From Stenocarpella maydis (Eukaryota; Ascomycota; Sordariomycetes; Diaporthales; Diaporthaceae), in contig NQMI01000018.1 of assembly GCA_002270565.1 (NCBI GenBank), positions 434,001 through 498,000 of the forward strand: a stretch of 64,000 bases of DNA. Direction: 5' to 3'. The notes beneath the pieces were generated by a model. It had not been told where the DNA came from. It made no database searches and saw only the letters and a list, made by a program, of their open reading frames with translations. Within the stretch, counting starts at the first letter, position 1; every line of letters begins with the position of its first letter. This document shows positions 11,983 through 22,450 of the stretch, in pieces. A program made the position numbers and the translations under genes.

Positions 11983-13683
11983 ATGGCTCTTGTCAACTTC
12001 ACCCTGAGCGAGGACGGTGTCGGCGCCTTCAACGACGCCCTGGCCTGCATCCACAAATTCAGCGACGACGTGTCGCTTGAGATCAAGAAGGACCAGGTGC
12101 GCTCCCCTCTCCAGAGCACGCTCATGAGGGCTACGCGTGCGTGCCCTGCATATGCCGCCCGCTTGCTGACCATGAGCAGCTGGTCCTCACCGCGCTCAAC
12201 CTCACCAAATCTGCCTACGTCTCCTTCACTTTCGCAGCCAACAGGTTTTTCTCGCGCTTCAGCTTCGAGGGAAACGCCCAGTATCGCGAGAGATTCTTCT
12301 GCTCGATATATATCAAGGCAAGCACGTCCCCGCCCTGCAACCAAGTCACCAGTCGTAGTCATGTAACCATGTACCAACACCCCATCACAGGCACTTCTCT
12401 CAGTCTTTCGTAACCGGACAGGCGGTGATCCTACCAGGGACCGGGACAATGTGACCACTATCGAGAGGTGCGATGTAGCCATTGATGATGGCCCAGGAAA
12501 AAAGAGCCGCTTCATTGCAAAGATCTTCTGCAGAAACGGTGCGTCTGGTTTTCTGAATTTCTTGGGGCGGGCCACATTTCTGAAGCCTTGAATAGGGATC
12601 ACTGCAGCTCACCGGCTGTCATTTGAAGCCAAGGCGCCTGTTCATGCCAAATTCGACAAGAACGAGGCCGTCAACCACTGGGCCATCAACTCCCGGACTT
12701 TGCGCTCTCTCATGGAGCACTTCGGACCTGGCATCGATCTTCTCGATATCAACACTGACGGGGAGAACGTCGTCAACTTTACATGTTTCACGGAGAAGCA
12801 AGTCAATATTAACAATGAGGGTAGGTCACCCCTGTGCATATCCCAATCAAGTCAGACCCTGACAAAGCTTCAGCTGTATTGAAGAAACCCCTCCACACCT
12901 CAGTCGCGGTGGAGATGGACGAGTTCGACGATATCGAGGTGGCCGAGAAGCTTCACATCATTATCAGTGTGAGGGACTTTCGTGCCATTCTTCAGCACGC
13001 CAATTGGACAAGCAGCGACCTCAATGCCGCGTACTCGAGACCCGGCCGGCCAATGAAGATTTCCTATGGCCGTGACGGCATAGTGTGCGAGTTTGTTCTG
13101 ATGACGGTGGATGAGAAGAGCACGGCAGTGCAGAAGAAGGGCCAGGGTAAAGCCGCCGCAAAGGCTGCAAAGCCGAGCCTGAATGCTGCACCCAACACAG
13201 CCGCTGCGGTGGCCAACAACGACTCGCGGCAACCAACTCCCGCTCCACCGAGGGAGCAGCAAGAACAGCAGGCCAGGATGCCGCCACCAGCACGGAGGTC
13301 AACTGCCCAACGTTTATCGCAGTTCGACATCCGAGCCCCTCTGGCCCAGCCTCACTCCACGCTTAAGTCCGAGTCGCTCTTCCTCCCACAGCCAGACGAC
13401 GATGAGATGTGGGCACCTGTCGATCCGGAAGCTGATGACGAGGGTGAGCACCCTCGGCTGGGGTGGGATGCCAGCAACGAGCCGGTAAGCCTCACCGAAT
13501 ACGTCGAGGCTGCGGTTATTGATGACGATCTGGCAGAACCCATCGACCATGCGCATCAGCGATCACTCCAACAACACCCAGAGCAGCCCGCCCAACGATT
13601 CTGGAGGGCCTTTGCCACCATTTTTGGAGCCAACGCAAAGGGTGTCCGAAGTCCGCAGGTTTGGCCTCTTCACGGACTGGTGA
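11983..13683 (+). CDS. RAD9: Rad9, subunit of the 9-1-1 DNA damage checkpoint clamp
   Basis: Six exons (11983-12096, 12180-12317, 12391-12538, 12596-12820, 12874-13484, 13537-13683) give 460 residues. The first half is the PCNA-like Rad9 fold: MALVNFTLSEDGVGAF, LVLTALNLTKSAYVSFTF, the typical ALLSVFR strand, and FHIIISVRDFRAILQHA-like sequence (here LHIIISVRDFRAIL). A disordered Ala/Pro/Gln-rich tail follows with DDDEMWAPVD and LGWDASNEP. The last exon ends PTQRVSEVRRFGLFTDW, the conserved fungal Rad9 C-terminus; it lies in a different frame from the end of exon 5, which shows that the 52-nt intron 13485-13536 is real. Intron 2 has a GC donor. With Hus1 and Rad1 this protein loads at damaged DNA and helps activate the ATR/Mec1 checkpoint. 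Confidence 0.92.
12318..12390 (+). other. GC-AG intron in RAD9
   Basis: The exon ends ATATATCAAG and the intron begins GCAAGC and ends CATCACAG. The join keeps phase 0 and produces YIK-ALLSVFR, the conserved Rad9 strand. No GT donor nearby gives an open and conserved join, so a GC donor is the simplest reading. Confidence 0.8.
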
Positions 13684-13783
13684 ATTTGTCTGGTTTGATT
13701 GTGCTAGTCCATGCCAAGGCTCCCATCTTGGTCGTATGAAGACTTGTCTAAGATGACAGTTGTTTTCCGTAAACAGCAAGCTC

Positions 13784-14902
13784 TCACGGCTGAGTCGGAA
13801 TTGTGATGCTTATCCAGCTTGTCGCACAGCCGGCACCGACACCCACCATTTCAGAGCCAGATGGAATGTACCTTTTGGAAGCAATCGTGTTCCACCGTCC
13901 CTTGACGTCGCCGTTCTCAGTCTTGGGGCCGCAGTTCCCGTGCTCGCCCCAGCCCCAGGCCAGCACGTCGCCATCCTCGGTGGTGACAAGTGCGTGCTCA
14001 CTGCCGATACTGATGCGATCCAGTCGTGGCAGCTGTGGCGGTGCCAGCTGGCCGTGGTCATTTCGCCCCCAGCTCACCAGCGAGCCATCTTGTTTGAGGA
14101 TGTAGACACCGCCCCAGCTGGCACCGACGTCTTTCCAGCCCATAGCCGTGGTTGGCGCCGTAGATTTGACACCTGCCTTGTCTGCGCCCAGCACAAGTAT
14201 CTCACCGCTCTCGGCAGGGCCAAAAAGGCAGGTGAACTCGCGGCCGCAGACGGCCCGCGAGACCTTGAAACCGACATGCTCGAACCTGCGCGGCTCGTAC
14301 ACGACCCCATCCACACCAGCGCCCAGCTGGCCCTTGCGGCCGCTGCCCCACCCGTAGACGTCGCCGCTGCTGAGAACCGCCACGACGTGGCCCATGCAGG
14401 CCGCCAGGTCTACGACCTCGGTTCCTTGGGGTGGGAAGTCGCTGATACGCGACACGGCCGGGGTGCGCACGATGAACTGGCCTTGGCCCAGCTCGCCCTT
14501 GTTCCCCACGCCAAAGGCCGACACCACCGTGTTCATGCCCAGCCCGTCCGCCTGCACGATCACCGACGCCTCCCAGGTCGCGGAGATGAGCCTGACGGGA
14601 GCGGGCAGGTTGACGCTTTGCGCCACATGCTTGTGCTGCCCTGCCGCTGCCGCGCTGGATGGTCCGCAGGCGCCGGTGGAGGCGGAGCCGGCGCAGAAGA
14701 GCCGCCCGTCCGCGGCGAGCAGCAGGGTGTGGTTCCCGCCCGCCGCGATGCGGGCGATGGGAGCCCCGGGCTCGGAGCCCGGCGGGGCGAAGACGACCTG
14801 CCGCGGGATGGAGACGTCCTGGGCGTGGCCGATGCCCAGCTGGCCGGACCCGTTGGAGCCCAGGGCATAGACGACGGGCGCCGTCGTGTTGGGAGCGGAC
14901 AT
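13784..14902 (-). CDS. RCC1-repeat (beta-propeller) protein
   Basis: Single exon of 372 residues starting MSAPNTTAPVVYALGSNG. It contains several RCC1-type repeats: YALGSNGSGQLGIGH, IAAGGNHTLLLAADGRLFCAG, FGVGNKGELGQGQF, LAACMGHVVAVLSSGDVYGWGSGRKGQLGAG, SWGRNDHGQLAPP, IGSEHALVTTEDGDVLAWGWGEHGNCG. The size and repeat number resemble fungal Ats1/alpha-tubulin-suppressor-like RCC1 proteins rather than the nuclear Ran exchange factor, which is longer; that distinction is inference. The frame stays open upstream to a Met at 15022, but MSAPN fits better as the start because the propeller begins right after it. It lies tail-to-tail with RAD9, only 100 bp apart. Confidence 0.85.
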   Translation of the reverse strand: MSAPNTTAPVVYALGSNGSGQLGIGHAQDVSIPRQVVFAPPGSEPGAPIARIAAGGNHTLLLAADGRLFCAGSASTGACGPSSAAAAGQHKHVAQSVNLPAPVRLISATWEASVIVQADGLGMNTVVSAFGVGNKGELGQGQFIVRTPAVSRISDFPPQGTEVVDLAACMGHVVAVLSSGDVYGWGSGRKGQLGAGVDGVVYEPRRFEHVGFKVSRAVCGREFTCLFGPAESGEILVLGADKAGVKSTAPTTAMGWKDVGASWGGVYILKQDGSLVSWGRNDHGQLAPPQLPRLDRISIGSEHALVTTEDGDVLAWGWGEHGNCGPKTENGDVKGRWNTIASKRYIPSGSEMVGVGAGCATSWISITIPTQP

Positions 14903-15389
14903 TTGTGCGTGCTCTCGAAACCTCGCGTGGGGGCCCTGGTGAAAGAGTGACATGAGATTGACTGGTGGCTGCAGAGAAGGCTTCCTTTTATGTGTGCATG
15001 GTCCGTGCGTAGCCCTCTCCAAGGTACTATGGTTGCTCGCCCACTACACAGTTCCCAAAAATGAGCTCTGTGTAGTTACAAGATTCGTTGTCGGTGAAGT
15101 GCTCCCAGAAACAGATCGTTTACTGATTGGCTCTATATAAAGTATTCCCTGAAGGTAAGCCATGCTTTATCATATCCATCATTGCCTAATACCTCCCCCA
15201 GTGGTTGTACGTTATCCAGGATGGAAGACTCGTACCCCGGGAAGTAGCTCCTAGGAGAATACTGTGTACAAGCCGTAGGGTCCGAATACAACCCTTCCTT
15301 CCCAGGACAACTGTCCAAGGGGTCTGTCGTGCAGACCGCGGCAATAAGACGGGCGTATCGGCGCCATCGCCTGGGTCCCGCACCGAGCG
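14903..15389. other. Intergenic, no gene recognised
   Basis: 5' flank of the RCC1-repeat gene. A 150-codon minus-strand frame at 15133-15585 has no recognisable domain and overlaps the enzyme remnant to the right. Confidence 0.4.
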
Positions 15390-15857
15390 GGAGTGGGCCT
15401 TGTTCTTGCGGGGCCGCCGCTCCCGACGATTGTCGCTGTTGCATTACCTCGGTCAGGGTCATCCTTGGCGCCATGCTCAACGAGGCTGGTCCTGGGGGCC
15501 GTCGACGTGGCCCAGCTCGGCACTCGCGCGTGGTCTTCTCGAGACCGGTCTGGGCTCCTCGCTGGCCCGGGACGTACTGAGTCACTCGGGTTCGGCGCCG
15601 CCGTGGAGAGGCTGAGGGCGGCGGTCGAGGCCGGCGCGGATGCCCTGTTGCTCGAGGGCATGACCATGACGGCTGCGCTGCTGGCGTACCGGGAGGCTGC
15701 GAAGGAGCTCAAGGCACTGGGCATGAGCAGGGAGAGGAGGAACGAGAAGGGCGAGCTTATGGGAGGTGTCAGGGAATGTTTGGAGGTCTGCGGGTCAACC
15801 AAGTACTCCGAGCTCGATAAGCCCACGCGAGGCCAGGCCTTCTCGAAGGGTTTCTAA
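15390..15857 (+). pseudogene. Probable remnant of a PEP mutase/isocitrate lyase-superfamily gene
   Basis: The plus-strand frame 15393-15857 encodes, late in the frame, RTESLGFGAAVERLRAAVEA and then GADALLLEGM, closely resembling the ARTD(A/S)...EAGADA(V/L)FLEG segment of phosphoenolpyruvate mutase-like proteins. It is followed at once by MTMTAALLAYREAAKELK, which looks like the far C-terminal region of that family (T-A-A-L-x-A-Y-R-E). The N-terminal two thirds of the barrel, with the metal-binding Asp/Glu residues, is missing, and the sequence between the two recognisable blocks is too short. I read this as an internally deleted, 5'-truncated remnant; a missed multi-exon gene is less likely. 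Family match is by eye. Confidence 0.4.
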
Positions 15858-16840
15858 TCAGCGGCATGGCTTCGTGCTGAAGACAATAATCAGAAGCTTG
15901 TTAGTAGCACCAGCGCCTGCCAGCGGTGACCACTGTATCCAGCCTCTTGAGTTGTCACTTTGATCTATAAGACCGAAGTCCTTGGAATTGTAGCCACGGT
16001 GGTCGCCTTACTGATGATATATTTAAAGCTCATATGCCGAGCTTCTCGACCATACTTAAGTACCTGACCCAATCGCTTGGGTGACTAATGCTATTCCAGA
16101 GGCGGCGTCAAGAGCCCAACCCCAACATACCAGCCTCGTGCAGTGACCCCAGTGGGCAGACAGTCTAATTTAACACACACACACACACACACAAACCTCT
16201 CTTGGGCAACTCTGCCTCAAAGGTTGGGCAGAGGCCCAACCTTTGGTTGCGTCCTCAGGCTGGTCTCCAGGCTGGTACCCGATCGATCTCAATCTCTGGC
16301 CGGCTGTCCGGCGGTGAATCCAACGGTTCCGTATGCCCTTGATTCCCTTGTCCCTCCCCATCCCGCAAAAACAAGAAGAAAAAAGGGGGGCGAAAGAACC
16401 CCCGTAACAAAATCCTATGCCCCTATTCCAATCTCGAGGATGACCACTGAACGAAAAGATGGTCTTGTGAACAGGAAAGAAATCCAGGAACAAGCTGCTC
16501 TACTGCTTGAAGAGTCCAGATGCCCACCCTGCCGAACAAATGCCGAGGACTCCTGTACTACAGTGTGATGATAAAGAAAGCCCCGTCCCGAATAAGATAA
16601 GATACCTGATTACAAGCAAACATAGAATTGAAGCACCGCATATTGTGCGGGCACCAACTGAGAGGGCAAACTCAAAGAGGGAAAAAAAAGGAAACGGCCA
16701 AGTGAAGGGGCAGATCGCGTGGTCAACCTTTGAACTCCGACCAAATGACAATGCGGTGGGCAGGAGATAGGCCAGGACAAGTATTTCATAGTATACGTCG
16801 ATGCATCTTCATCAGTCGTAAGTTTCGCGGCTCTTGTGCG
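15858..16840. other. Intergenic, 3' flank of ATG1
   Basis: About 1 kb without a credible gene. It contains an (AC)n microsatellite at 16173-16193 and A-rich tracts near 16376-16388 and 16680-16692. Confidence 0.4.
16173..16193. repeat. (AC)n microsatellite
   Basis: About ten uninterrupted AC dinucleotides in intergenic DNA. Confidence 0.9.
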
Positions 16841-19800
16841 TTATGAGGCGTGAGAGGGCACGCTTCTAGGCGTCACATCCCCACTGCGACGTCGGACAAG
16901 ATCTTGCTGCTGCTGCTGCTGGAGCTTTGTTGCACTTGCAATCATGCGCATCTTCTTACGGACGGAACTCAACCGTCCTGTAATCATAGTAATCACTGTG
17001 CGTCCCTGTCAGCGGATGCGTTACGGTGTGACTCGACGATACGACTTACACTTTTGAACAGCTTGTTGGTCATCCGTGTTGATGTCCGAGGCAAGCTCCT
17101 CTTTCGACACGCGCTCCTCTTTGGAGGCTCCAGAGATCCGCCTCTTAGGGAGATCTTCGTCATTGTCTATTACGGCCTCTAGCATACGTACCGCTGTGAC
17201 ATAGGAGATCTCGCAGCCAGCAAGATCTTCATTGGAGATTTCGTCGATCGCTGCCTTGCGGCTCATCTCGACGGCCCGGTCGTACATGAGTTTCTCTGCA
17301 CTTATCCCAGGCGTGATAACCACCCCGTCGACCGCAGGTCCGCTCGCTGATGCGGGATCCACTGGATGATTGTTTGGGTGGGCAGGGTGGTCCTCTGGCA
17401 GTGCTTTCTGCGCATCGGCGAGCTTTAAACGCACTATCTCGGCCTTCTCCAGGACTTCGTTGAACCTCGAACGCACCCACTGCACGGCCGAGTTGATTCT
17501 AGTAATGACCACTTGAATGCTGCTGGCGTCTCGGGCAGATGCTGACCCGGTTGATGATTCCGCGCGCGTCCTCCTTGACCACCACAGACTGGCGATATCC
17601 ATTGACTTGGCAAGTAGAGATAGTGCCTTGACATATAGCACTAGGGCTTCTTCTGAAAGCGCAACTACCGCGTCTACGGTAAGCCCATCATCATCTTCGG
17701 GAGAAGCCTGGTCCGCTGGCAAACCGCCTAGGCCATGGTTCGTCGATGGCGTAAGGGGCACAAGCTGCTTGTATTTCACCTCAGCAAAGCCATACACAAC
17801 ATCGCTCCGTGTGGCGTAATCCTCGATACACTGGGCAACTCTGGAATCCTCATCGTAAGGCGTACTTTGCTTCCCATCGCCAATCAAGCCTACGGGGGCT
17901 GAAGGCGTGGGATAGGCGGGGAACGCACTATATAGTTGAGGCGGTGAGGCGCCTTTGCCAAGCCCTGGCGGGTATTTGATACCAAGAAGTCTCAGACTGG
18001 CGTCTTGTATGGCCTTCGATATGAAAGACGTGGTAGAGCCGGGGCTCGCGCTAAAAGAAGACTGCCGCTCATGTGTGTTTGTTCGCTGTCTTCCCTGGGC
18101 GATTTGCATTGCTCGAGATGGCGACGGTGCCACCGCACCAGTTGTGGAGTCTGGTGCACCCTGCGTCGTCGTCCGCCGCACCATCTGGCCCGCCTTGGGC
18201 GACGACCCCTGTGCATGCACCATACGTCCATTGGCCGCCAGCTCATCGGCTAGGGCATTGACTGCGACCTGATTCTTGTCCACGAGCACATAATCACGCT
18301 CAAACGCAATCTCCTGCCGAGCCCTCTCCTGCTCGTCCGATGGGCCCTTTCCTCGAAATCGGGGAGGTTCTCTCGAAGCGCCCGCAGACGGGGCATCGCG
18401 GGCAACTTTTGTCGCTGATGCGTTGGAAAGAGCACGGCGACGCGCTTCGTAGACGGACGGCCTCGTCGGAGCGGAAGACGACGGGACCGGCTGGGGTCGC
18501 CGTATGCCCAGACCCTCTCCACTCTCCAGGCGGGGAGAGTAGCCGAGTCGAGGAGATGCAGGACCAAATTTTTCTTCAGCTTCAGTGGGAGTGCCGAGTG
18601 GTGAACGTCTGTAGGGCTTTTCGATAGGCGACGAAACGGCCTCTGCCGCCCTTCCTTGGTCCTGTTCTGTGCCATGCCGGCGTATTGACAGGCGTCGAAT
18701 AGGCGCAACGGGCTCATCAGACCTGGCGGCAGACCTGGCATCCAGAGGCCTTCTCGGCTCGACTGGCTTTGGCATGTCATCCCCGACAAGTCCAGGTATT
18801 TGACCTACGACGACTGGATGTTTGAAGAAGTCTGGGAAGTCGATACGCTCTGCGGGGTTCCTTTTGAGGAGAGCACGAATGAGAAGCTTCATATCAGATG
18901 AAAGGTTGCTTTCCCTCGGAAACTTGATCGAGTCGTTCGAGGCCTCTATCTTGCGTAATAGCTCGACGTGGTTGCTTGCACGGAATGGTGGCCGGCCCGC
19001 CGCCATCTCGTATAGAACCGTCCCGACAGACCACAGATCAGCCTTGGCTCCGTATTGTTCATAACGCAATATCTCAGGGGCCATGTAGAGAGGTGAGCCA
19101 CACAGGGTTTCAGCGAGCGAAGTGGAGGGCAGCACACGGGCGAATCCGAAGTCGGCGAGCTTCAGCATGGGCAGAGATCGTAGGCCGACTGCGGGTATGA
19201 GACTGTCGTGGCTCGCGCTGAGGATCTGTGGCACGTCCGCGTTGCTTTCTCGAAAATCGACAGACGGGAGCAGGAGCAAGTTCTGAGGTTTCACGTCCCG
19301 ATGGATCAGGTCCAGACCCCTCAGGAACTCGAGCGCACTCGTCAGCTGCTTGAGGAAGTGACGGATGATGACCTCGTTCAGGCCAGCGTTGGGATTGTTG
19401 GGGTACTTCCGCGCCATTTCGTAGGTAGCCGGATTTGTCGAGAGCATATCTCTTTTCTTGATGAAAAGCGACAGATCGCCCAGGAGGCAGTATTCCATCA
19501 TCAGGTTGATATGGGTCGGAGTCTCGACGCATTCATGGAGGGCAACAATATGGGGATGACGCAGTTTCTCGAGGATCTTGATCTCGGAATAGAGGTTATC
19601 CTTCACCTTGCCCTTGAGCTTCCCCAGTTCGACGGATTTGATGGCAACAGCTTCGCCGGTACTCTAAGAAGAAGATAGAAGTCAGTGTCGACTCATCCTA
19701 CAACACTGGCGAGAGACGGCGACCTGGCGCTAGGCAGAGCAACTACCTAGAACCCGGCTGCCGCAGCAGGTAGCGCCGTCGCTCGCGACAGGTGGAGAGG

Positions 19801-19959
19801 AAGGCAACCTTCTGGCAGCCGGGGCGAGGCGCTGACCTTGTGTTTTCCAACGTAGACAGAGGCAAAGCTGCCCTTCCCGATCTTGGAGCCGACGATCCAC
19901 TGGTTCATGGCATCGGGCTGGGGCCGCGAGCGCCCCGAAGCGGAGGGTTGAGAAGCCAT
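16841..19959 (-). CDS. ATG1: Atg1/ULK autophagy-initiating Ser/Thr kinase
   Basis: Three exons, 19959-19837, 19663-17050 and 16995-16841, give 963 residues. The N-terminal kinase domain has [12 protein letters not shown] (28-39), [22 protein letters not shown] (about 163), DFGFARVL (about 212) and [20 protein letters not shown]. The middle is a long Ser/Pro/Arg-rich linker. The C-terminal third contains [24 protein letters not shown] and [20 protein letters not shown] helices matching the Atg13-binding tandem MIT region. The last intron joins QAVQK to [20 protein letters not shown] in frame; without it the protein stops after a few unrelated residues. A glutamine run (QQQQQQ) follows. The first intron has a slightly weak GTCAGC donor. 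Atg1 with Atg13 and Atg17 starts autophagosome formation downstream of TOR. The 5' leader is very pyrimidine rich on the coding strand. Confidence 0.95.
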
Positions 19960-20436
19960 GTCTTCCTGGTTGAGTTTGACGGGACAGGAGGACTGTGGGT
20001 GTTGGCGCAGCCCGTGGGCCTAAAGGGGTGGGGACTCGAGGGTCGCTGTGGTTGTCGTCATGTACACATGCAGGGTGGTTTGATGGTATAGGTAGGTGTG
20101 GGTAGGATGGGGTGGGTTTCTGGGATGAAAGCCCCAGGACGGGCGTTAGTCTGAGGGGGAAAGGCTGGTTGCGAAGAGAGAAGAAGAAGTGAAGATAGGT
20201 AGGAAAGAGAAAAGAAAGACGAGACAAGACGAGACGAGAGGCAAGGCGAGGCAAGCAGAGCGTCTGGATGATGCCGCGGCGAGGTCGATGGGGAGAGTGA
20301 CGGCGGCAGGCAAGGATCCGATTCGACGCGATGCAATGCAATGCTTCAACCGACGGAGAGGCGATGGGGGTGGGCACGCAACTGGGGGTAGAGGTGGAGC
20401 TTGTGTCTGTTGGCGCAGGCCAGGGGAAGGCTGGAC

Positions 20437-20464
20437 GTGCGTGCGTGCGTGCGTGCGTGCGTGC
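20437..20464. repeat. (GTGC)n tetranucleotide repeat
   Basis: Seven consecutive GTGC/CGTG units upstream of ATG1. Confidence 0.9.
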
Positions 20465-22419
20465 ACTCGCTATGTTCGGATGTGGAGTCGGGAGGCGCAG
20501 ACTAACAGGCAGGGGCCCTGTGGACCTGGAGAGGCAGGGCCCTTGGGCTGAGGCGTCAGGGCCTTGCCGGATAAGGTAGGCTGGCTAGGCCGTGTAGGTC
20601 GGCCAGGAAGGTGCTTGGCAGGCGCCTGGGACGAGGATGCGGACGGGTCCTCTTCTTTTTGATTTTGTGCTCTCGAGACACAGCTAGTCGGGACGAGGGC
20701 GTGGGGATTCAGCTCTCGCTGAGAGTTGGGAGTTCTAGAACGGGGGCCCTCGATAAAGGGAAAGCGATCGAGGGCTGCGACAGCGTCCCGTGACTGACTA
20801 TCTGTAGTCGTGCTGAGGCCGGAAGGGGGGGGTCTCCAGTTAGCGATGGTGTGGACGGTAAATAAACGGAACGGTGCTGGGGAAAGACGTCAGGATGTCG
20901 CGACATTGCGCAGAGATGGCATGTCGTACCTGCAAATCAATTGGGGAACGGATGTTTGGTCCTGGGCCGATGTGTGAATACAACCCGATGACTCAGAGAG
21001 AGGGCGAGTTGCATTGGGAGCAATGATGCGAAACAGATAGACGACGGGCTGGGCGACCAGCGGGGTGAAGACGGGCAGCTGGACGAGCTGGCTGGTTTGA
21101 GGAGGAAGAAGCAAGTGGGAGTCGGAGGGGGAAGAGGCTCGATTGATCAACTAATTGAGGGAGGACGAATGGATGCACTGATGGATGGATGGAGCGGATG
21201 GACTGTTTTGGGGGGGGGTGCAGAAGGGCAATCTAGGTCGTACAAGTGGGATACAATTAGGTCTGATAAAAGTGTGTTTCGCTGCAAAAAGGCGCGAGTG
21301 CCATCAGGAGGAGTCATTCATCTACCCACACGACCGGAGCAGCCTCGGGTGACTGTGACTGGGTTGTTTTGTTTGCCCGGGTCTGTTCTAAGGCCATGGT
21401 AGATGATAGCACCGGTTCTAATCAGATGGCTCTGGCTCTTAGCTCTGGCTCTGCTCCGGCCACAGGGTGCTGCCTCATAAACAACCGCGCTGAGCTTTGA
21501 CAGCAGGTTAAAGGTGACCAGAAAGGAACCCTGTGATGTGAATAATGGGAAACGGTGGCCAATGCCATCCTTGCATCCACCTGCGAAGGTGTGACTGTAC
21601 TGCCCGGGGAGGCAAGGGGCCAGGCTGAAGTGGGTGGTCAGGGGGCAAGAGGCATGGGGGGGGGGTCTGTTGCACCATAGCTCCCGTGCCCTCTCCCTAC
21701 GACTGTAGTGTACTCCGTGGCGTACTAAGGTAGAGTTCAGAGGTACATACGACTGAGAGAGAGAAGAGAACAAAAAGACAAGACACATGTGGTTCTGTTG
21801 GCTGATCAAACATGAGATGGGCGCTAAGCCGGCTGGTCTCAGGCGACCGGGCGCGACTTTTGGTTGGTCTGATCAGATGACAGTGAGAGCATGTCCCCTA
21901 CCTACTACTACCCAGTCTGACAGTCGACACCAGATTGATGAACTCCCAGCTTCAATGTTCAAATGTTATTTATGTACTCCGTACATGACAACGGTACGAG
22001 TGGGCCCACCAACAGGGGGATCATCACTTATCATGATATGATAAGCCCAGCCCCTCACGCAAACAACCTACGATAAGCTGGTCTGGCGCATCCTGCAACC
22101 ACTGTAATAACAGCAGCACACAGTGCCACTGCCACTCGAGCTTGTTCGACGACAACAACCACCCACCATAATGATCAGCCCTCCCAGCTGGTGTTTCGAC
22201 TCGGGGGCGTGCTCCTCGCAGACCACCTGGCCCTTTCCATTAATCCCTCTCAAACCTTGACAGCCAGCTGTTCCCGACCGTGGCCATGGCCTTCTCTTCC
22301 TGCCTGTCCGTGGTCTCATCAAGGCCGTTCAAAGGCGGTTGATTTATCCCGACAACATTATCCTTTCGGCCCACGACTGCTGCCACCACACTACCATGTA
22401 CAGAGTAGACTGCACTAAC

Positions 22420-22450
22420 CACCTACCTAGATACATACCTAGGTAGTAGG
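22420..22450. repeat. Clustered CCTAGGTA-type palindromes
   Basis: ACCTACCTAG and ATACCTAGGTAGTAGGT form overlapping inverted repeats. Similar palindromes recur in at least four other intergenic regions of the window. Confidence 0.6.

Noticed and set aside
13784..14950. 396-codon plus-strand frame opposite the RCC1-repeat gene
   Set aside because: Shadow of the minus-strand propeller gene; the RCC1 repeats are clearly on the minus strand.
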